Positions 46,306 to 56,270 of a stretch of 64,000 bases of DNA are shown piece after piece (the stretch's first letter is position 1; each line of letters starts with the position of its first letter). The notes under the pieces were generated by a model. That model had not been told where the DNA came from. It did no database searches and saw only the letters and a list, made by a program, of their open reading frames with translations. Both the position numbers and the translations under genes were made by a program. The stretch lies in assembly GCA_016194305.1 (NCBI GenBank), contig JACQBW010000007.1, forward strand, positions 1 through 64,000, read 5' to 3'. The DNA is from Nitrospirota bacterium. Its GTDB lineage: Bacteria > Nitrospirota > Nitrospiria > JACQBW01.

Positions 46306-49134
46306 TTGCGAAACGCTTCAGGAGTCACTGGCGCACGTAAACTCGATCCTCGTCTTCAAAGAGATATTGATTATCTCGAAAACCTGCTGGCCCAGGCCAT
46401 TCGCAATCAGGAAGGAGACGTCCTTTTAAACAAAGTGGAATATTTCCGAAAACTTTGCAAAGAACTCCGCATTTCCTATGACCCGGATAAGGAAAAAAAG
46501 CTCATCCTCGATATCGAGGAACTTGACTTGACTGAAACCGCAAAAATAATCAGGGCGTTTGACATCTCCTTTCATCTCCTGAATGTCGCAGAAGAAAACT
46601 TTGCAATGCAGGTGAGGCGTGACCAACGGAGAAGCGCCTCCCATTATGAACCTCACCCTCTCGAACATTGTTTTTCCCAACTCGGAAGCGAGAAAAAAAG
46701 CTTTCAGTCTTTTCCAGAACTTCTCAGACATATGTGGATTGCACCGGTCATGACCGCACATCCGACCGAGGCAAAACGCCAGACAATTCTTGAAAAATAC
46801 AGGAAGATTTATCTTTTCATACTTAAGAAACTGAACCCGATCTGGACGCCTCGCGAACTCGAGCTTCTTGAGCGCGAAATCCTGAGCGAAATCATGCTTC
46901 TCTGGCAAACCGGAGATATCTTTCTCGAACATCCCACTGTATTTGAAGAGGTCAAGGGTGTTCTCTTTTATTTCAAGGAAACATTTTTCAAAATTATTCC
47001 TCAGTTTTACCGGGAGACTGACCACTATCTTCAAAAAGAGCGCCAAGAAAAAGATCTTCCCCCGCTGGCCGTCCCGTCTTTTTTAAAATTTGGATCTTGG
47101 GTAGGAGGAGATCGCGATGGAAACCCAAAGGTCACTTCCAGGATTACCGAATGGACTTTAAGAACCCACAAGGATTTCGTTCTATCGCTTTATCTGGAAT
47201 CCATTCTGACCCTGACCGAAAACCTGAGCCAGTCCAGGCACCTGGTCCAGATCTCTCCCCAACTCGCGGAAAGCATCGAAGCGGATAAAATACTGTTTGA
47301 TCCTTTTACCGGAACCGTCAGCAATCGTAACGTTCATGAACCTTATCGCCAGAAATGCACTTTCATCAGGTTGAAAATCGAAGAAACCCTTAAATATAAC
47401 CGCCTGTTCCTTGAAAAACAGACTCTCAGTGAGGAAAAACTTTACCAGTTCAAAGGATATGATCATCCTGAAGCACTGTTGAAAGATCTGGGCCTGATTC
47501 AACAGTCATTAAATGCTCATCAGGGAGAGCTTATCTCTTCTTTATTTGTTGAACCTCTGATCCGCCAGGTGGAGGTATTTGGATTCCATCTCGCCGCTCT
47601 TGATATTCGACAGGATGCCGGCCAGCATCGGAAAGCCATTCATGAACTCTTTTCAAGAACAGGGGTTCATGCCTCATTTGAGTTTCTTTCAGAAAAGGAA
47701 AAGAGAAGCCTTCTTTCGAAGGAGCTCTTGACGATCCGGCCGTTTACTCCGCCGGGCATGACATTTTCTCCGGAAACCGAAGAGACCTTGAAGATGTTCC
47801 ACTTAATCAAAAAAGCACAGGATGACCTTGGAACCCACGTCATTGGAAGTTACATCATCAGCATGACGACTTCCTTATCCGATATTTTGACGGTTCAGGT
47901 ACTTTGCAAAGAGGCGGGTCTATATGGGCGAACTGCGCAGGGTGCCCCCATTTCGAAAGTGGATATTGTTCCTCTCTTTGAAACCATCCATGATTTAAGA
48001 AATGCCTGTCAAATTATGAAGAGCGCCTATCGTCATCCTTCGTATCAAACCTATCTCAGAGGAAGAAACCATATCCAGGAGATCATGCTCGGCTATTCCG
48101 ATAGCAGCAAGGATGGAGGAATTCTCGCCTCTTCCTGGGAGCTCTACCAAACTCAAAAGGGGCTCACAACGCTCTCTCGTGCCTCCAAGATTCAATTAAG
48201 GCTTTTTCATGGAAGGGGAGGTACCGTCGGAAGAGGGGGTGGACCGACTCACAAAGCCATTCTGGCGCAGCCCGATGGAACCGTCAATGGCCAGATCAAA
48301 ATCACTGAACAGGGTGAAGTGGTCTCCTCAAAATACGCCAATCGCGGGACTGCGCTCCATCATCTTGGGCTCATGACCGCCGGAGTCTTTACAGCAAGTT
48401 TGAAACCCAGGAGAGCGCCGGCAAAAGAAAGGATCTACGAAAAGGCCTTCAACACAATTTCAGAGATATCCTATCGACTTTACCGGGACCTCGTCGAAGA
48501 TCCCGCCCTTGTAAAATATTACTACCAGGGCACCCCTATTTCCGAGATCGGTCTTCTGAATATCGGTTCCCGTCCCGTCTACCGGAAAAAAGAAGGCAAG
48601 ATTGAAGATCTGAGGGCCATTCCATGGGTCTTCAGCTGGACCCAAAATCGTCATCTTATCTCCGCCTGGTATCCCATTGGCTCGGCACTAGAGAGCTTCA
48701 TCCGATTGAATAAAGAGGCAAACCTGTCGCTGCTGATTGAAATGTATCAGGACTGGCCTTTTTTCTCCAACTTGATCGATAATATTCAAATGACGCTTGC
48801 CAAAACGGATATGCACATCGCAAAACTTTATTCAACCCTGGTCAGCGAACGCCCGGTACGGGACAATGTTTTCAGAAAATTGAATGACGAGTATGAAAAA
48901 CTCCTTTCGATTATTTTAAAAATCGTCCAGTCTGAAGCCATTCTCGATAATGACCTGCCGCTCCAGCAATCGATTGAATTAAGAAACCCCTTCATCGATC
49001 CTATTCATTATATTCAGGTCAGGTTGCTCAAGCTTCTGCGATCAGGTGAAACGGGGGTTGAGAGAGAGAAATTGACCCATGCGATTCTCTTATCCATTAA
49101 TTGCATTGCAACTGGGATGAGGAATACCGGTTAG
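46306..49134 (+). CDS. ppc: Phosphoenolpyruvate carboxylase
   Basis: About 942 aa. It carboxylates PEP to oxaloacetate. Catalytic blocks are all present: VMTAHPTEAKRQTIL near 148, GSWVGGDRDGNP near 263, FGFHLAALDIRQDAGQH near 425, MLGYSDSSKDGG near 593 and FHGRGGTVGRGGGP near 640. The C-terminal tail ends in NTG, the common RNTG anchor for the aspartate inhibitor site. I prefer the TTG at 46306, 9 nt from GGAGAG; a TTG at 46297 is also open. It is a single-gene unit with its own promoter. Confidence 0.96.
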   Translation: MRNASGVTGARKLDPRLQRDIDYLENLLAQAIRNQEGDVLLNKVEYFRKLCKELRISYDPDKEKKLILDIEELDLTETAKIIRAFDISFHLLNVAEENFAMQVRRDQRRSASHYEPHPLEHCFSQLGSEKKSFQSFPELLRHMWIAPVMTAHPTEAKRQTILEKYRKIYLFILKKLNPIWTPRELELLEREILSEIMLLWQTGDIFLEHPTVFEEVKGVLFYFKETFFKIIPQFYRETDHYLQKERQEKDLPPLAVPSFLKFGSWVGGDRDGNPKVTSRITEWTLRTHKDFVLSLYLESILTLTENLSQSRHLVQISPQLAESIEADKILFDPFTGTVSNRNVHEPYRQKCTFIRLKIEETLKYNRLFLEKQTLSEEKLYQFKGYDHPEALLKDLGLIQQSLNAHQGELISSLFVEPLIRQVEVFGFHLAALDIRQDAGQHRKAIHELFSRTGVHASFEFLSEKEKRSLLSKELLTIRPFTPPGMTFSPETEETLKMFHLIKKAQDDLGTHVIGSYIISMTTSLSDILTVQVLCKEAGLYGRTAQGAPISKVDIVPLFETIHDLRNACQIMKSAYRHPSYQTYLRGRNHIQEIMLGYSDSSKDGGILASSWELYQTQKGLTTLSRASKIQLRLFHGRGGTVGRGGGPTHKAILAQPDGTVNGQIKITEQGEVVSSKYANRGTALHHLGLMTAGVFTASLKPRRAPAKERIYEKAFNTISEISYRLYRDLVEDPALVKYYYQGTPISEIGLLNIGSRPVYRKKEGKIEDLRAIPWVFSWTQNRHLISAWYPIGSALESFIRLNKEANLSLLIEMYQDWPFFSNLIDNIQMTLAKTDMHIAKLYSTLVSERPVRDNVFRKLNDEYEKLLSIILKIVQSEAILDNDLPLQQSIELRNPFIDPIHYIQVRLLKLLRSGETGVEREKLTHAILLSINCIATGMRNTG

Positions 49135-49230
49135 TCCGTGTTGAAAAGGGGAATCGTCTAAGTGATCCATTGGGTAAAAATCCGGAACATTCGCTGTTCA
49201 ACTTTGATCTGTTTTAAATGATCGACCTGA

Positions 49231-49638
49231 TCAGGTGGTACAGGTTTGAAAAAGGGAAGAGGTATGATTGGTATCCGGATCTCCCGTATTGACATAGATC
49301 AGATAGTGAATGACTTCATGCTTCCAGGAACTGAAAGTGCCGATTTTAACCAGATTGGGCTCATCAAATTCGCCGCTGCAGCCTGACGTGTAATACGGAC
49401 AGGTAAAACTCGGCGGCATCATGATGATCGAGAGATCACTGAAATTCCCTTTCGGTAACTGCGCGCAGGTCTTTGCTTCGTCAAATTTCTGTTGGAGAAA
49501 AGCAATCGTATTCGCATCGATAAAAACGCCCTGAAGGCTGCTGGTCGCGGCCTGAGAGGTTTTTCCACAACCTGTCGTATTGATCAGGGTGATCAGCAGG
49601 AGTCCCAGAGATCCAATTCTCTTGAAAGCAAGCGACAT
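49231..49638 (-). CDS. Small exported protein with an HExxH zinc-peptidase-like motif
   Basis: 135 aa. The N-terminus is a signal peptide (RIGSLGLLLITLINTTGCG) that may be a lipoprotein signal, though the lipobox is imperfect. The mature part has six Cys residues. Near the C-terminus WKHEVIHYLIYV contains HEVIH, and a further His follows 13 residues on (DTNH), which could form a metal site. No match to a known peptidase family is evident. It is convergent with ppc and separated from the LD-carboxypeptidase gene by 184 bp that hold nothing I can name apart from a short CCGGG/CCCGG hairpin at 49742-49755. Confidence 0.65.
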   Translation of the reverse strand: MSLAFKRIGSLGLLLITLINTTGCGKTSQAATSSLQGVFIDANTIAFLQQKFDEAKTCAQLPKGNFSDLSIIMMPPSFTCPYYTSGCSGEFDEPNLVKIGTFSSWKHEVIHYLIYVNTGDPDTNHTSSLFQTCTT

Positions 49639-49822
49639 TTCTTAATCCAGATTTACATGACCACTTCCTCCTAAAGCAAAAGATATGCCAATGGTACTAA
49701 CTTATTTTTCATTAGTTCTTAAAGAGTTGTATCCGGGAGTGCCGGGAATGCCCGGAGAAGTCTTACTTTAGAAATAAAAGGATGTTCAATTATGTGCAGA
49801 TGACGATTGGAGAAAAGATCAT

Positions 49823-50731
49823 TTACAGGACGGGAGATTCCAGAAAGGTCAGCGTGCCCGAAGAAGAATCGAGTCTGACCAAAATACCAAAGGGGAGCGT
49901 GATATTCTGGTTTCCGTGTCCAAATGGCAAGCCGGACAAGACGGGACAATTCAGACCTTCCAGACTTTCAGTCAGGATTTCTTTCAATGTATACTCCGAT
50001 CCGGCAGGGGGTTCACAGTTTAAGAGTTTCCCAATCAAGATTCCTTTAACCTTTTCTAGCTTTCCCGCCTGTTTCAGTTGAGTCAGCATCCGGTCTATCC
50101 GGTAAGGAGCCTCGTTGACCTCTTCAAAAAAAAGGACTTTGCCTTCCGTTTCGACCTCATAGGAGGTTCCGAGAGAACTACAGAGCAGGGATAAACATCC
50201 CCCGGTCAGTCTTCCTTCCGCCCGACCCTCTCTTAAGACCTGAATCTCCGGAATTTCCCAGGTTCCAAGTGGCTTCGCAGAAATCAGCATGTCGAGCAGA
50301 AACTGGTTTGTCAGAGCATCTTCCGAGCGGCTGAAATGAGAAACCATCGGACCATGAAATACCGGGATTTCGAGACGGGAAAAATAAAGCAGAAGCGTTG
50401 TGAGATCACTGCACCCGATGAATATGATTTCCGGCTTCCGTAAGAAGTTCCCCTGTAGTATCGGAATCAATCGTGAAGAACCGTATCCTCCTCTTGCGCA
50501 GATAATGGCTCTCACATCCTGTTGAAACATCCATTGAAGGTCTTCAGCCCGTTCCTGATCGGTTCCGGAAAAATAGCGATAGGATCCGGACAAATGTTTT
50601 CCTTCGATCACATGAAATCCAAAATTTCTCAATCTTTCAATCCCCTTTTTTAAGAGTTCCGGGGAAATTGGACCTGCTGGGGCCACAATGCCGATCGCGT
50701 CCCCGATTTTTAACGCATTAGGTTTTTTCAT
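49823..50731 (-). CDS. ldcA: LD-carboxypeptidase (peptidase S66)
   Basis: 302 aa. It trims the terminal D-Ala from recycled muropeptides in the cytoplasm. The N-terminal block IGIVAPAGPISPELLKKGIERL and the nucleophile region ICARGGYGSSRLIP near 95 are present, with FIGCSDLTTLLLYF and VFHGPMVSHF following. No signal peptide is seen. The family also includes MccF-type immunity enzymes, but position next to mpl favours murein recycling. It overlaps the preceding hydrolase gene by 14 bp. Confidence 0.92.
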   Translation of the reverse strand: MKKPNALKIGDAIGIVAPAGPISPELLKKGIERLRNFGFHVIEGKHLSGSYRYFSGTDQERAEDLQWMFQQDVRAIICARGGYGSSRLIPILQGNFLRKPEIIFIGCSDLTTLLLYFSRLEIPVFHGPMVSHFSRSEDALTNQFLLDMLISAKPLGTWEIPEIQVLREGRAEGRLTGGCLSLLCSSLGTSYEVETEGKVLFFEEVNEAPYRIDRMLTQLKQAGKLEKVKGILIGKLLNCEPPAGSEYTLKEILTESLEGLNCPVLSGLPFGHGNQNITLPFGILVRLDSSSGTLTFLESPVL

Positions 50732-51836
50732 GGATCACCAGGTTGTAAATGAAATCATGCAGAATTGGCCTGAATTCCTTCAGCGCAGAATTGTCGCGAG
50801 TCGGATGAATTCGGTTTGAAAGGAATATCACGCCCAGATCCACGACCGGATCGAACCAGATCGACGTTCCGGTAAAGCCGAGATGACCAAACGATCTTTT
50901 CGAAAAATGTATTCCTGCGCTTGATAAATCTGACGGAAACATCCATCCAAGCCCCCAGTCGGCTGAAAACCTCTCTCTTTCGACAAATGTTTTGACAATC
51001 GACTCTGTCAAAAACGGGCTCTCGTTCCTGTACCCTTTTCTCCACTCTGTAAAACAGGCATAAACAGACCGGGCGGTACCAAAAAGACCGGCATGGCCCG
51101 CCACACCTCCCATCACGCAGGCATTCTCATCATGAACTTCCCCCTGTACGATTTTGTGTCGCCATATTGACTTTTCCGTCGCCATGAAAGATCTCTCCTG
51201 GCCAAACAGATTCAGAGGTCTAAATCCAAGATTCTTGATTCTTAAAGGTTCAACGATCTCCCGGATAAAAAGTTGATCAAGAGAAATTCCGCTTTGGCAT
51301 TCCAGCATTTCGCCTAACAGGATAAAGCCCAGGTCGCTGTATAGGGTACGACTCCCGGGAGAATAAAGGAAGGGCTCTTCATGAATTTTTTGGAATATCG
51401 ATGCCTTTTCCTTTGAATTTTTCTCGCAACTCCAGAAGGTCCCATCGGAAACAACTTCCAAATAATAGGGTCTCCAATCCGGAAATCCGGAAGAGTGGCT
51501 CAGGAGTTCCCGGATTGACGTATTTCCTTTTTCGGAATCAAGAGGCGCAACAAGAATATTCCCCACTCGATCATCCAGAGACAATTTTCTACTCTGAACA
51601 AGAAGGGACATCAGGAAAACGGTAGCAAGGGGTTTCGTCAGGGATGCCAGGTCAAAAAGCGTTTCGGAGTCAACCTTTTTCGGTTTTAAACCTTCTATTT
51701 TCCACGAAGTTTCGCCTGCTTCCACCTCAAAAATAATTTCTCCATGATTAAATACGAGAAGAGAGGCTCCGGAAAAGGCGTGATCGGCAATGGCGCTTTG
51801 TAGTAGAAGGGTAAGTTGTTTTAGACCTGGTTTCAA
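50718..51836 (-). CDS. Beta-lactamase-fold serine hydrolase (class C / esterase type)
   Basis: 372 aa with no signal peptide, so probably cytoplasmic. The S-x-x-K motif is in DLASLTKPLAT near residue 66, and the second motif is a Tyr in LYSDLGFILLGEML near 165 with Asp where penicillin-binding members have Asn. GHLGFTGTSIWFDP near 310 is typical of the group. Placed between mpl and ldcA, it may act on murein peptides (inference). Confidence 0.9.
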   Translation of the reverse strand: MKPGLKQLTLLLQSAIADHAFSGASLLVFNHGEIIFEVEAGETSWKIEGLKPKKVDSETLFDLASLTKPLATVFLMSLLVQSRKLSLDDRVGNILVAPLDSEKGNTSIRELLSHSSGFPDWRPYYLEVVSDGTFWSCEKNSKEKASIFQKIHEEPFLYSPGSRTLYSDLGFILLGEMLECQSGISLDQLFIREIVEPLRIKNLGFRPLNLFGQERSFMATEKSIWRHKIVQGEVHDENACVMGGVAGHAGLFGTARSVYACFTEWRKGYRNESPFLTESIVKTFVERERFSADWGLGWMFPSDLSSAGIHFSKRSFGHLGFTGTSIWFDPVVDLGVIFLSNRIHPTRDNSALKEFRPILHDFIYNLVIHEKT

Positions 51837-51842
51837 ACAGTC

Positions 51843-53270
51843 CTAAGGATGCGGGTTAAGAGCCCTCAAGAGTTTCTGATGAATTCCGTCAAATCCCCCG
51901 CTTGACATCACACAGATCAAATCTCCGGGTCGAACTTCTGGAACGATCCGGGATACGATCTCCTCTGCATTTTGGCAGAGAACAGCTGAAGGTCCTCCCT
52001 GACTGATCTCCTTGACCAAAAGAGTGGAATCAAGCCGTTCCTCAAGGGGTATCTTCTCCATTCCAGGGGGCGCTGAAATAACCACTTTTTCCGCGATGTC
52101 AAAACAACGGCTGAACTCCTTTTGAAAGAAATTCCTTCGGCTGGTCGCTGACCTCGGTTCGAAAATCGCCCAGAGCCTTCTCTCAGGATACCTTAATTTT
52201 ACCGCCTGAAGAGTCTCCCTGATCGCAGTCGGATGATGAGCAAAATCATCCATGATCAGGATATTTTGTATCTCACCGACGATTTCCTGTCTTCTCTTGA
52301 CTCCCTTAAAACTCTGAAGTCCTTTTTGAATGTCTGGCTTTGAAATCTGAAGATGATGTGCCAAACCAATGACTGCGAGAGAATTTCTGATGTTGTGCTG
52401 ACCCATGAGCGGAGACTCAAAAGTCTCAAAAAAATTTCCCTGATAATAAACATCAAACTTTAGGCCCTCTTTTGTCTTGGAGGGCCGGACTTTTTCAGCG
52501 CACCATTGGAAACCTCTGCCAATGCCATAAGTTTCCACCCGGCAGGCGAGATCCCGGAGAATCTTTCGGATATTGGAGTCTTCACCTGAAGCCAAGAGCA
52601 ATCCTTCGGGCGGAATGAGTCGAACAAACTTCAGGAACGCAGACTGAATCTGTTCGAGAGACTTATAGATATCTCCGTGATCAAATTCAATGCTCGTCAG
52701 AACTCCGTAGTAAGGACGGTAGTGAAGGAATTTAGGTCCTTTGTCAAAAAAAGCGGAATCGTATTCGTCTCCCTCAACGACAAAATAGGGACCCTTTCCC
52801 AATTGATAGTTGCGATTAAAATTCTTGACGAAACCTCCAATCATAAATCCAGGATTCAGGCCGCCTGTTTCCAGGACCCATGCAGCCAACGAAGACGTTG
52901 TGGTTTTACCATGTGTTCCTGAAATCACGACTGGCGTTTTATCGCTTAGAAAAAACTGGCTCAATGCCTGAGGAAAGGAGAGGTAGGGAATATTTCTTGC
53001 TAGAACTGCCTGAACTTCCGGGTTGTTTTTCGAAACGGCATTTCCGATGATAACCAGTTCCACATTCGAATCAATATTTTTATCGGAAAATCCTTTTCGA
53101 CATTCAATGCCCTGATCCTGAAGGACCGAACTCATGGGTGGATAAATATGCTCGTCAGATCCCGTGATCTGATAGCCGGAGGCTTTTAACATGCCAGCCA
53201 GAGAACCCATTCCGGTCCCGCAAATCGCGATCATGTGGATCCGAGTTATATTCTGACTTTTTGAATTCAC
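51843..53270 (-). CDS. mpl: UDP-MurNAc:murein tripeptide ligase
   Basis: 475 aa. It attaches recycled L-Ala-D-Glu-meso-DAP to UDP-MurNAc, bypassing MurC to MurE. The N-terminus IHMIAICGTGMGSLAGMLKASGYQITGSD separates it from MurC. The P-loop ISGTHGKTTTSSLAAWVLE is near 115, with EGDEYDSAFFDKGPKF and the C-terminal FAHHPTAIRETL block. Its presence implies meso-DAP peptidoglycan. Confidence 0.94.
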   Translation of the reverse strand: MNSKSQNITRIHMIAICGTGMGSLAGMLKASGYQITGSDEHIYPPMSSVLQDQGIECRKGFSDKNIDSNVELVIIGNAVSKNNPEVQAVLARNIPYLSFPQALSQFFLSDKTPVVISGTHGKTTTSSLAAWVLETGGLNPGFMIGGFVKNFNRNYQLGKGPYFVVEGDEYDSAFFDKGPKFLHYRPYYGVLTSIEFDHGDIYKSLEQIQSAFLKFVRLIPPEGLLLASGEDSNIRKILRDLACRVETYGIGRGFQWCAEKVRPSKTKEGLKFDVYYQGNFFETFESPLMGQHNIRNSLAVIGLAHHLQISKPDIQKGLQSFKGVKRRQEIVGEIQNILIMDDFAHHPTAIRETLQAVKLRYPERRLWAIFEPRSATSRRNFFQKEFSRCFDIAEKVVISAPPGMEKIPLEERLDSTLLVKEISQGGPSAVLCQNAEEIVSRIVPEVRPGDLICVMSSGGFDGIHQKLLRALNPHP

Positions 53271-53299
53271 GTAACCGCTCCCCTGATCGATACCCCGGG

Positions 53300-54526
53300 C
53301 TAATCGCGGTATTTAAAGAAATTCGTAAAGCCCTCTTTCGCCACATCCGACCCCTTTATCCGCCAATGTCCGTTGTTGATAACCAGCGCGGCTATCGCAA
53401 CTTCAGGCTTTTCGAGCGGGGCCATTCCCACGAACCAACTGTACTTTCCGGGAGGATCGTTCCCGGTGAGAGAACCTGTCTTTCCTCCCACAGTAATATC
53501 ACGTAGCGCTGCAGAGCGATGATACCTCCGAAAGGCTCTTCTGGAGGTACCACTTATTATGGTTTGTCCCATCATTTCCTTCAAAAGTTCGGTCGTATTC
53601 GAGGAAACGACATGCCCTATCACTTCCCTTTTCGGAGAATAGATTTCATTTCCCTCCTGATCGATGATCTTATCGATCAGATGGGGAACAATCAGATCTC
53701 CTCCGTTTCCGATAGCCGAGGCAATGAGCGCTCCATGAATCGGACTCATTTCAGTATCGCCGAAACCCGCCGCAGTGTAAGCCACTTCCTTAGGGTCTTC
53801 CGCGATGCTCGCATGACTGATCTGGAGAGGAATTTCAAAGGGTATTGCCTGATTGAAGCCAAATGCATTCGCGTAATTTAAAAGTGTCGCGTTATCAAGC
53901 CAAAGCGTGGCCGCTTTCGCAAATGGAACATTAGCCGATTTCGCCAAAGCATCGGTTAGAGAAATTTTTCTAAAATCTCTCTCGGGATGGACTTCCCAGT
54001 TGTTTCTGCGCAAATGATAGAGGCCTCCCTGAAAAGAAATCATCGTGTCTGGTGACGCCTTCTTTTCTTCGATGGCAGCCGCCGCCGTGACGAGTTTAAA
54101 TACCGAGGCGGAGGGATAGGAGGCCTTAACCGCCCATCCCTTTACTTTTGGATGATAACTGGAATGCTCAACCATCGCCAGAACTCTTCCACTATAAGGG
54201 TCAATTGCCACAAACACCCCGTAGGGGACGCGCCGATCCTTAAAATATTTTTTCATTTTTTCCTGAAGGAAAGGTTCTACCGTATAGAAAGCTGTCAGGC
54301 CGTTTGAAAATCTGGACTGATAATGATTTTCCACAGGGCGAACCAGTTCAGGGTGGAATCCTTCCGTAAAAGCGAGCGATCCCTCTCTGATTTGCAGGGG
54401 AGATCCCTCCAGCTTTTTTTCCAACGACGGCGGATCTTCCGCAATAAGGGTTTCCGCATTCAGGTCCCCTCCAACAAAGAGGAACATCAGAATTCCCCCT
54501 AACACCACAACGGGCAACTTATTCAA
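53300..54526 (-). CDS. Penicillin-binding transpeptidase
   Basis: 408 aa with an N-terminal signal or anchor (PVVVLGGILMFLFVGG). The transpeptidase triad is visible: SVFK near 140, SAN near 212 and KTG in VGGKTGSLTG near 348. There is no glycosyltransferase domain or large PBP-dimer domain, so it is a minimal, PBP2-like DD-transpeptidase. It lies 29 bp before mpl and just after divIVA in the wall and division cluster. Confidence 0.92.
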   Translation of the reverse strand: MNKLPVVVLGGILMFLFVGGDLNAETLIAEDPPSLEKKLEGSPLQIREGSLAFTEGFHPELVRPVENHYQSRFSNGLTAFYTVEPFLQEKMKKYFKDRRVPYGVFVAIDPYSGRVLAMVEHSSYHPKVKGWAVKASYPSASVFKLVTAAAAIEEKKASPDTMISFQGGLYHLRRNNWEVHPERDFRKISLTDALAKSANVPFAKAATLWLDNATLLNYANAFGFNQAIPFEIPLQISHASIAEDPKEVAYTAAGFGDTEMSPIHGALIASAIGNGGDLIVPHLIDKIIDQEGNEIYSPKREVIGHVVSSNTTELLKEMMGQTIISGTSRRAFRRYHRSAALRDITVGGKTGSLTGNDPPGKYSWFVGMAPLEKPEVAIAALVINNGHWRIKGSDVAKEGFTNFFKYRD

Positions 54527-54572
54527 ATGGATTCACTCCTTATTTTCGTTTAATCGCATATCTAAATATACC

Positions 54573-55046
54573 TCAAGAATAGTTTTCTGTCTCCTTCTCC
54601 TCCTGTTCCTCGACCGACAGGGAGATCTCAAAATTTTTAAGCATCGATCGTATTTTTTCGATAAACAGCAGCTTTTGTCTTCGAAGATCGATCAATTCGC
54701 CTTTAAGCCGGGCCGAATCCTCACGAATACCTTTGATGATTTGATCCGCCTGGACTTCGGCTTCTTTGACAATCAGCGCCGATTCTTTCAACGTATTGCT
54801 TTTTTGAACTTCGGCCAGTTGCTGTGCAGAGATGAGCGTCTGACTCAAGAGGGCCTCTTTCTTTTTGAACTCGCTCAAAGAAGATTCGAGACCCGTCATC
54901 TGTTCCTTTAAATAAAGATTCTCTTTGATCAGGGCCTCGTAGTCCTCCGTCAAGGTGTCCAGAAATGCGTCGACTTCTCCGCGATCGTATCCTTTCCATT
55001 TTATTTTGAATCCCATTTGTTGAATATCAAGCGGTGTGATTTTCAT
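54573..55046 (-). CDS. divIVA: DivIVA-family coiled-coil protein
   Basis: 157 aa. The N-terminal membrane-binding domain has the hallmark ITPLDIQQMGFKIKWKGYDRGEVDAFLD. The rest is coiled coil (~30-145). GGGAGGG lies before the start. DivIVA marks poles and septa; its position downstream of ftsZ and yggT is the classical arrangement of Gram-positive dcw clusters. Confidence 0.93.
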   Translation of the reverse strand: MKITPLDIQQMGFKIKWKGYDRGEVDAFLDTLTEDYEALIKENLYLKEQMTGLESSLSEFKKKEALLSQTLISAQQLAEVQKSNTLKESALIVKEAEVQADQIIKGIREDSARLKGELIDLRRQKLLFIEKIRSMLKNFEISLSVEEQEEKETENYS

Positions 55047-55113
55047 GTTCTATCCCTCCCAAACTTTATTCATACCGGTCCCCGTTTCCGGCTGGTCATC
55101 CCATTCCCCAATT

Positions 55114-55416
55114 TCAGGATGAGAACTGCCTCGAAAACTGATACAAGGTCTTGATCAAAAAACTTTGCAAAAAATAAATGATGAGAATCACAATCAGCGG
55201 GGAGAGGTCAATGCCATGACGATAGCTCCCGAGCGCATTTCTAATCGGTGCCAGAGCAGGTTCTGTCACCTTATTTAAAAATTGAACGATGGGATTATAG
55301 GGATCCGGGTTAACCCATGAAACCAGAGCGCGTGCAATAATGATATAGGTATAAATCGTGAGAAGGTAGTCCAGCAAGGTCGCAATCGCAGAGATAAAAT
55401 TACCCATCACAAACAT
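55114..55416 (-). CDS. YggT-family membrane protein
   Basis: 100 aa with two hydrophobic helices (FISAIATLLDYLLTIYTYIIIARALVSW and LSPLIVILIIYFLQSFLI) and the family block NPDPYNPIVQFLNKVTEPALAPIR between them. Members are linked to division and osmotic phenotypes, but their function is not settled. It lies between proC and divIVA as in many bacteria. Confidence 0.92.
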   Translation of the reverse strand: MFVMGNFISAIATLLDYLLTIYTYIIIARALVSWVNPDPYNPIVQFLNKVTEPALAPIRNALGSYRHGIDLSPLIVILIIYFLQSFLIKTLYQFSRQFSS

Positions 55417-55460
55417 GAACGAGTTTCCCTTCCTAAAAAGTGTCGATCAGACCGGCTTGT

Positions 55461-56270
55461 TCATCCCTTGCCCAGTTCGAAAGACCGATGACTGGCTGCT
55501 TTCATCGCTGAAATCACGGTATCTTTAAATTCTCTTTTTTCCAACATGGCAAGCGCCGCCACTGTCGTTCCACCGGGCGAAGCGACTTTTTGAATCTGTT
55601 CGCGCGGAGACAGTCCCGTCTTTATTAACAACTTGACAGATCCAAAAATGGTTTGAGTGGCCATCTGCATCGCCGATTTCTCCGACAATCCCAATTCGAC
55701 ACCGCCGGCCACGAGTGCTTCCACAAATGCAAACAGATACGCAGGTCCGCTTCCGGAAAGGGCCGTTACCGCATTCATTTGATCTTCATTCACCACACAG
55801 GTTTTTCCGATTCGATTAAAAATCCTCCGGATAAGCGCTTTTTCCTGCGCAGAAATTTCTTTCGAATAAGAGAGCGCCGTCATGCCTTTCTTGATCAGGG
55901 CGGGTGTATTCGGCATGGCTCGAACGATTTTTTGACCAGCATTCAGGAGAGATTGCATCTTTACAATGGTCACCCCGGCCGCAATCGAAATAATCACGGA
56001 CCCGGGCAAAAGCGCATCACGGATCTCCGTTAGAAGTGCGGGAAGGATTTGTGGTTTCACGGCAAGAATAACCCAGCTCTTTCCCTTGACCGAATCTTTC
56101 GCGGTATTCGAGTATCGAATTTTCATTTTATCTGTTTTTCTTTTAACCTCCGGATCCGGGTCATAGACCGACAGACTCCCGGTCGCAACAAATGGGAGGG
56201 AAACCAGGGACTTTAAAAGTATCATGCCCATATTTCCGCACCCTAAGAGGGAAACTCCAGTCGCGTTCAA
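55461..56270 (-). CDS. proC: Pyrroline-5-carboxylate reductase
   Basis: 269 aa. It makes proline from P5C with NAD(P)H. The Rossmann start VSLLGCGNMGMILLKSL, VKPQILPALL, VRAMPNTPALIKKGMTAL and the signature SGSGPAYLFAFVEALVAGGVELGLS are all present. The start overlaps the yggS stop (ATGA). Confidence 0.95.
   Translation of the reverse strand: MNATGVSLLGCGNMGMILLKSLVSLPFVATGSLSVYDPDPEVKRKTDKMKIRYSNTAKDSVKGKSWVILAVKPQILPALLTEIRDALLPGSVIISIAAGVTIVKMQSLLNAGQKIVRAMPNTPALIKKGMTALSYSKEISAQEKALIRRIFNRIGKTCVVNEDQMNAVTALSGSGPAYLFAFVEALVAGGVELGLSEKSAMQMATQTIFGSVKLLIKTGLSPREQIQKVASPGGTTVAALAMLEKREFKDTVISAMKAASHRSFELGKG

Noticed and set aside
49742-49755. CCGGG/CCCGG hairpin after ldcA as a terminator
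   Set aside because: The stem is only 5 bp and no T-run follows in the direction of transcription.
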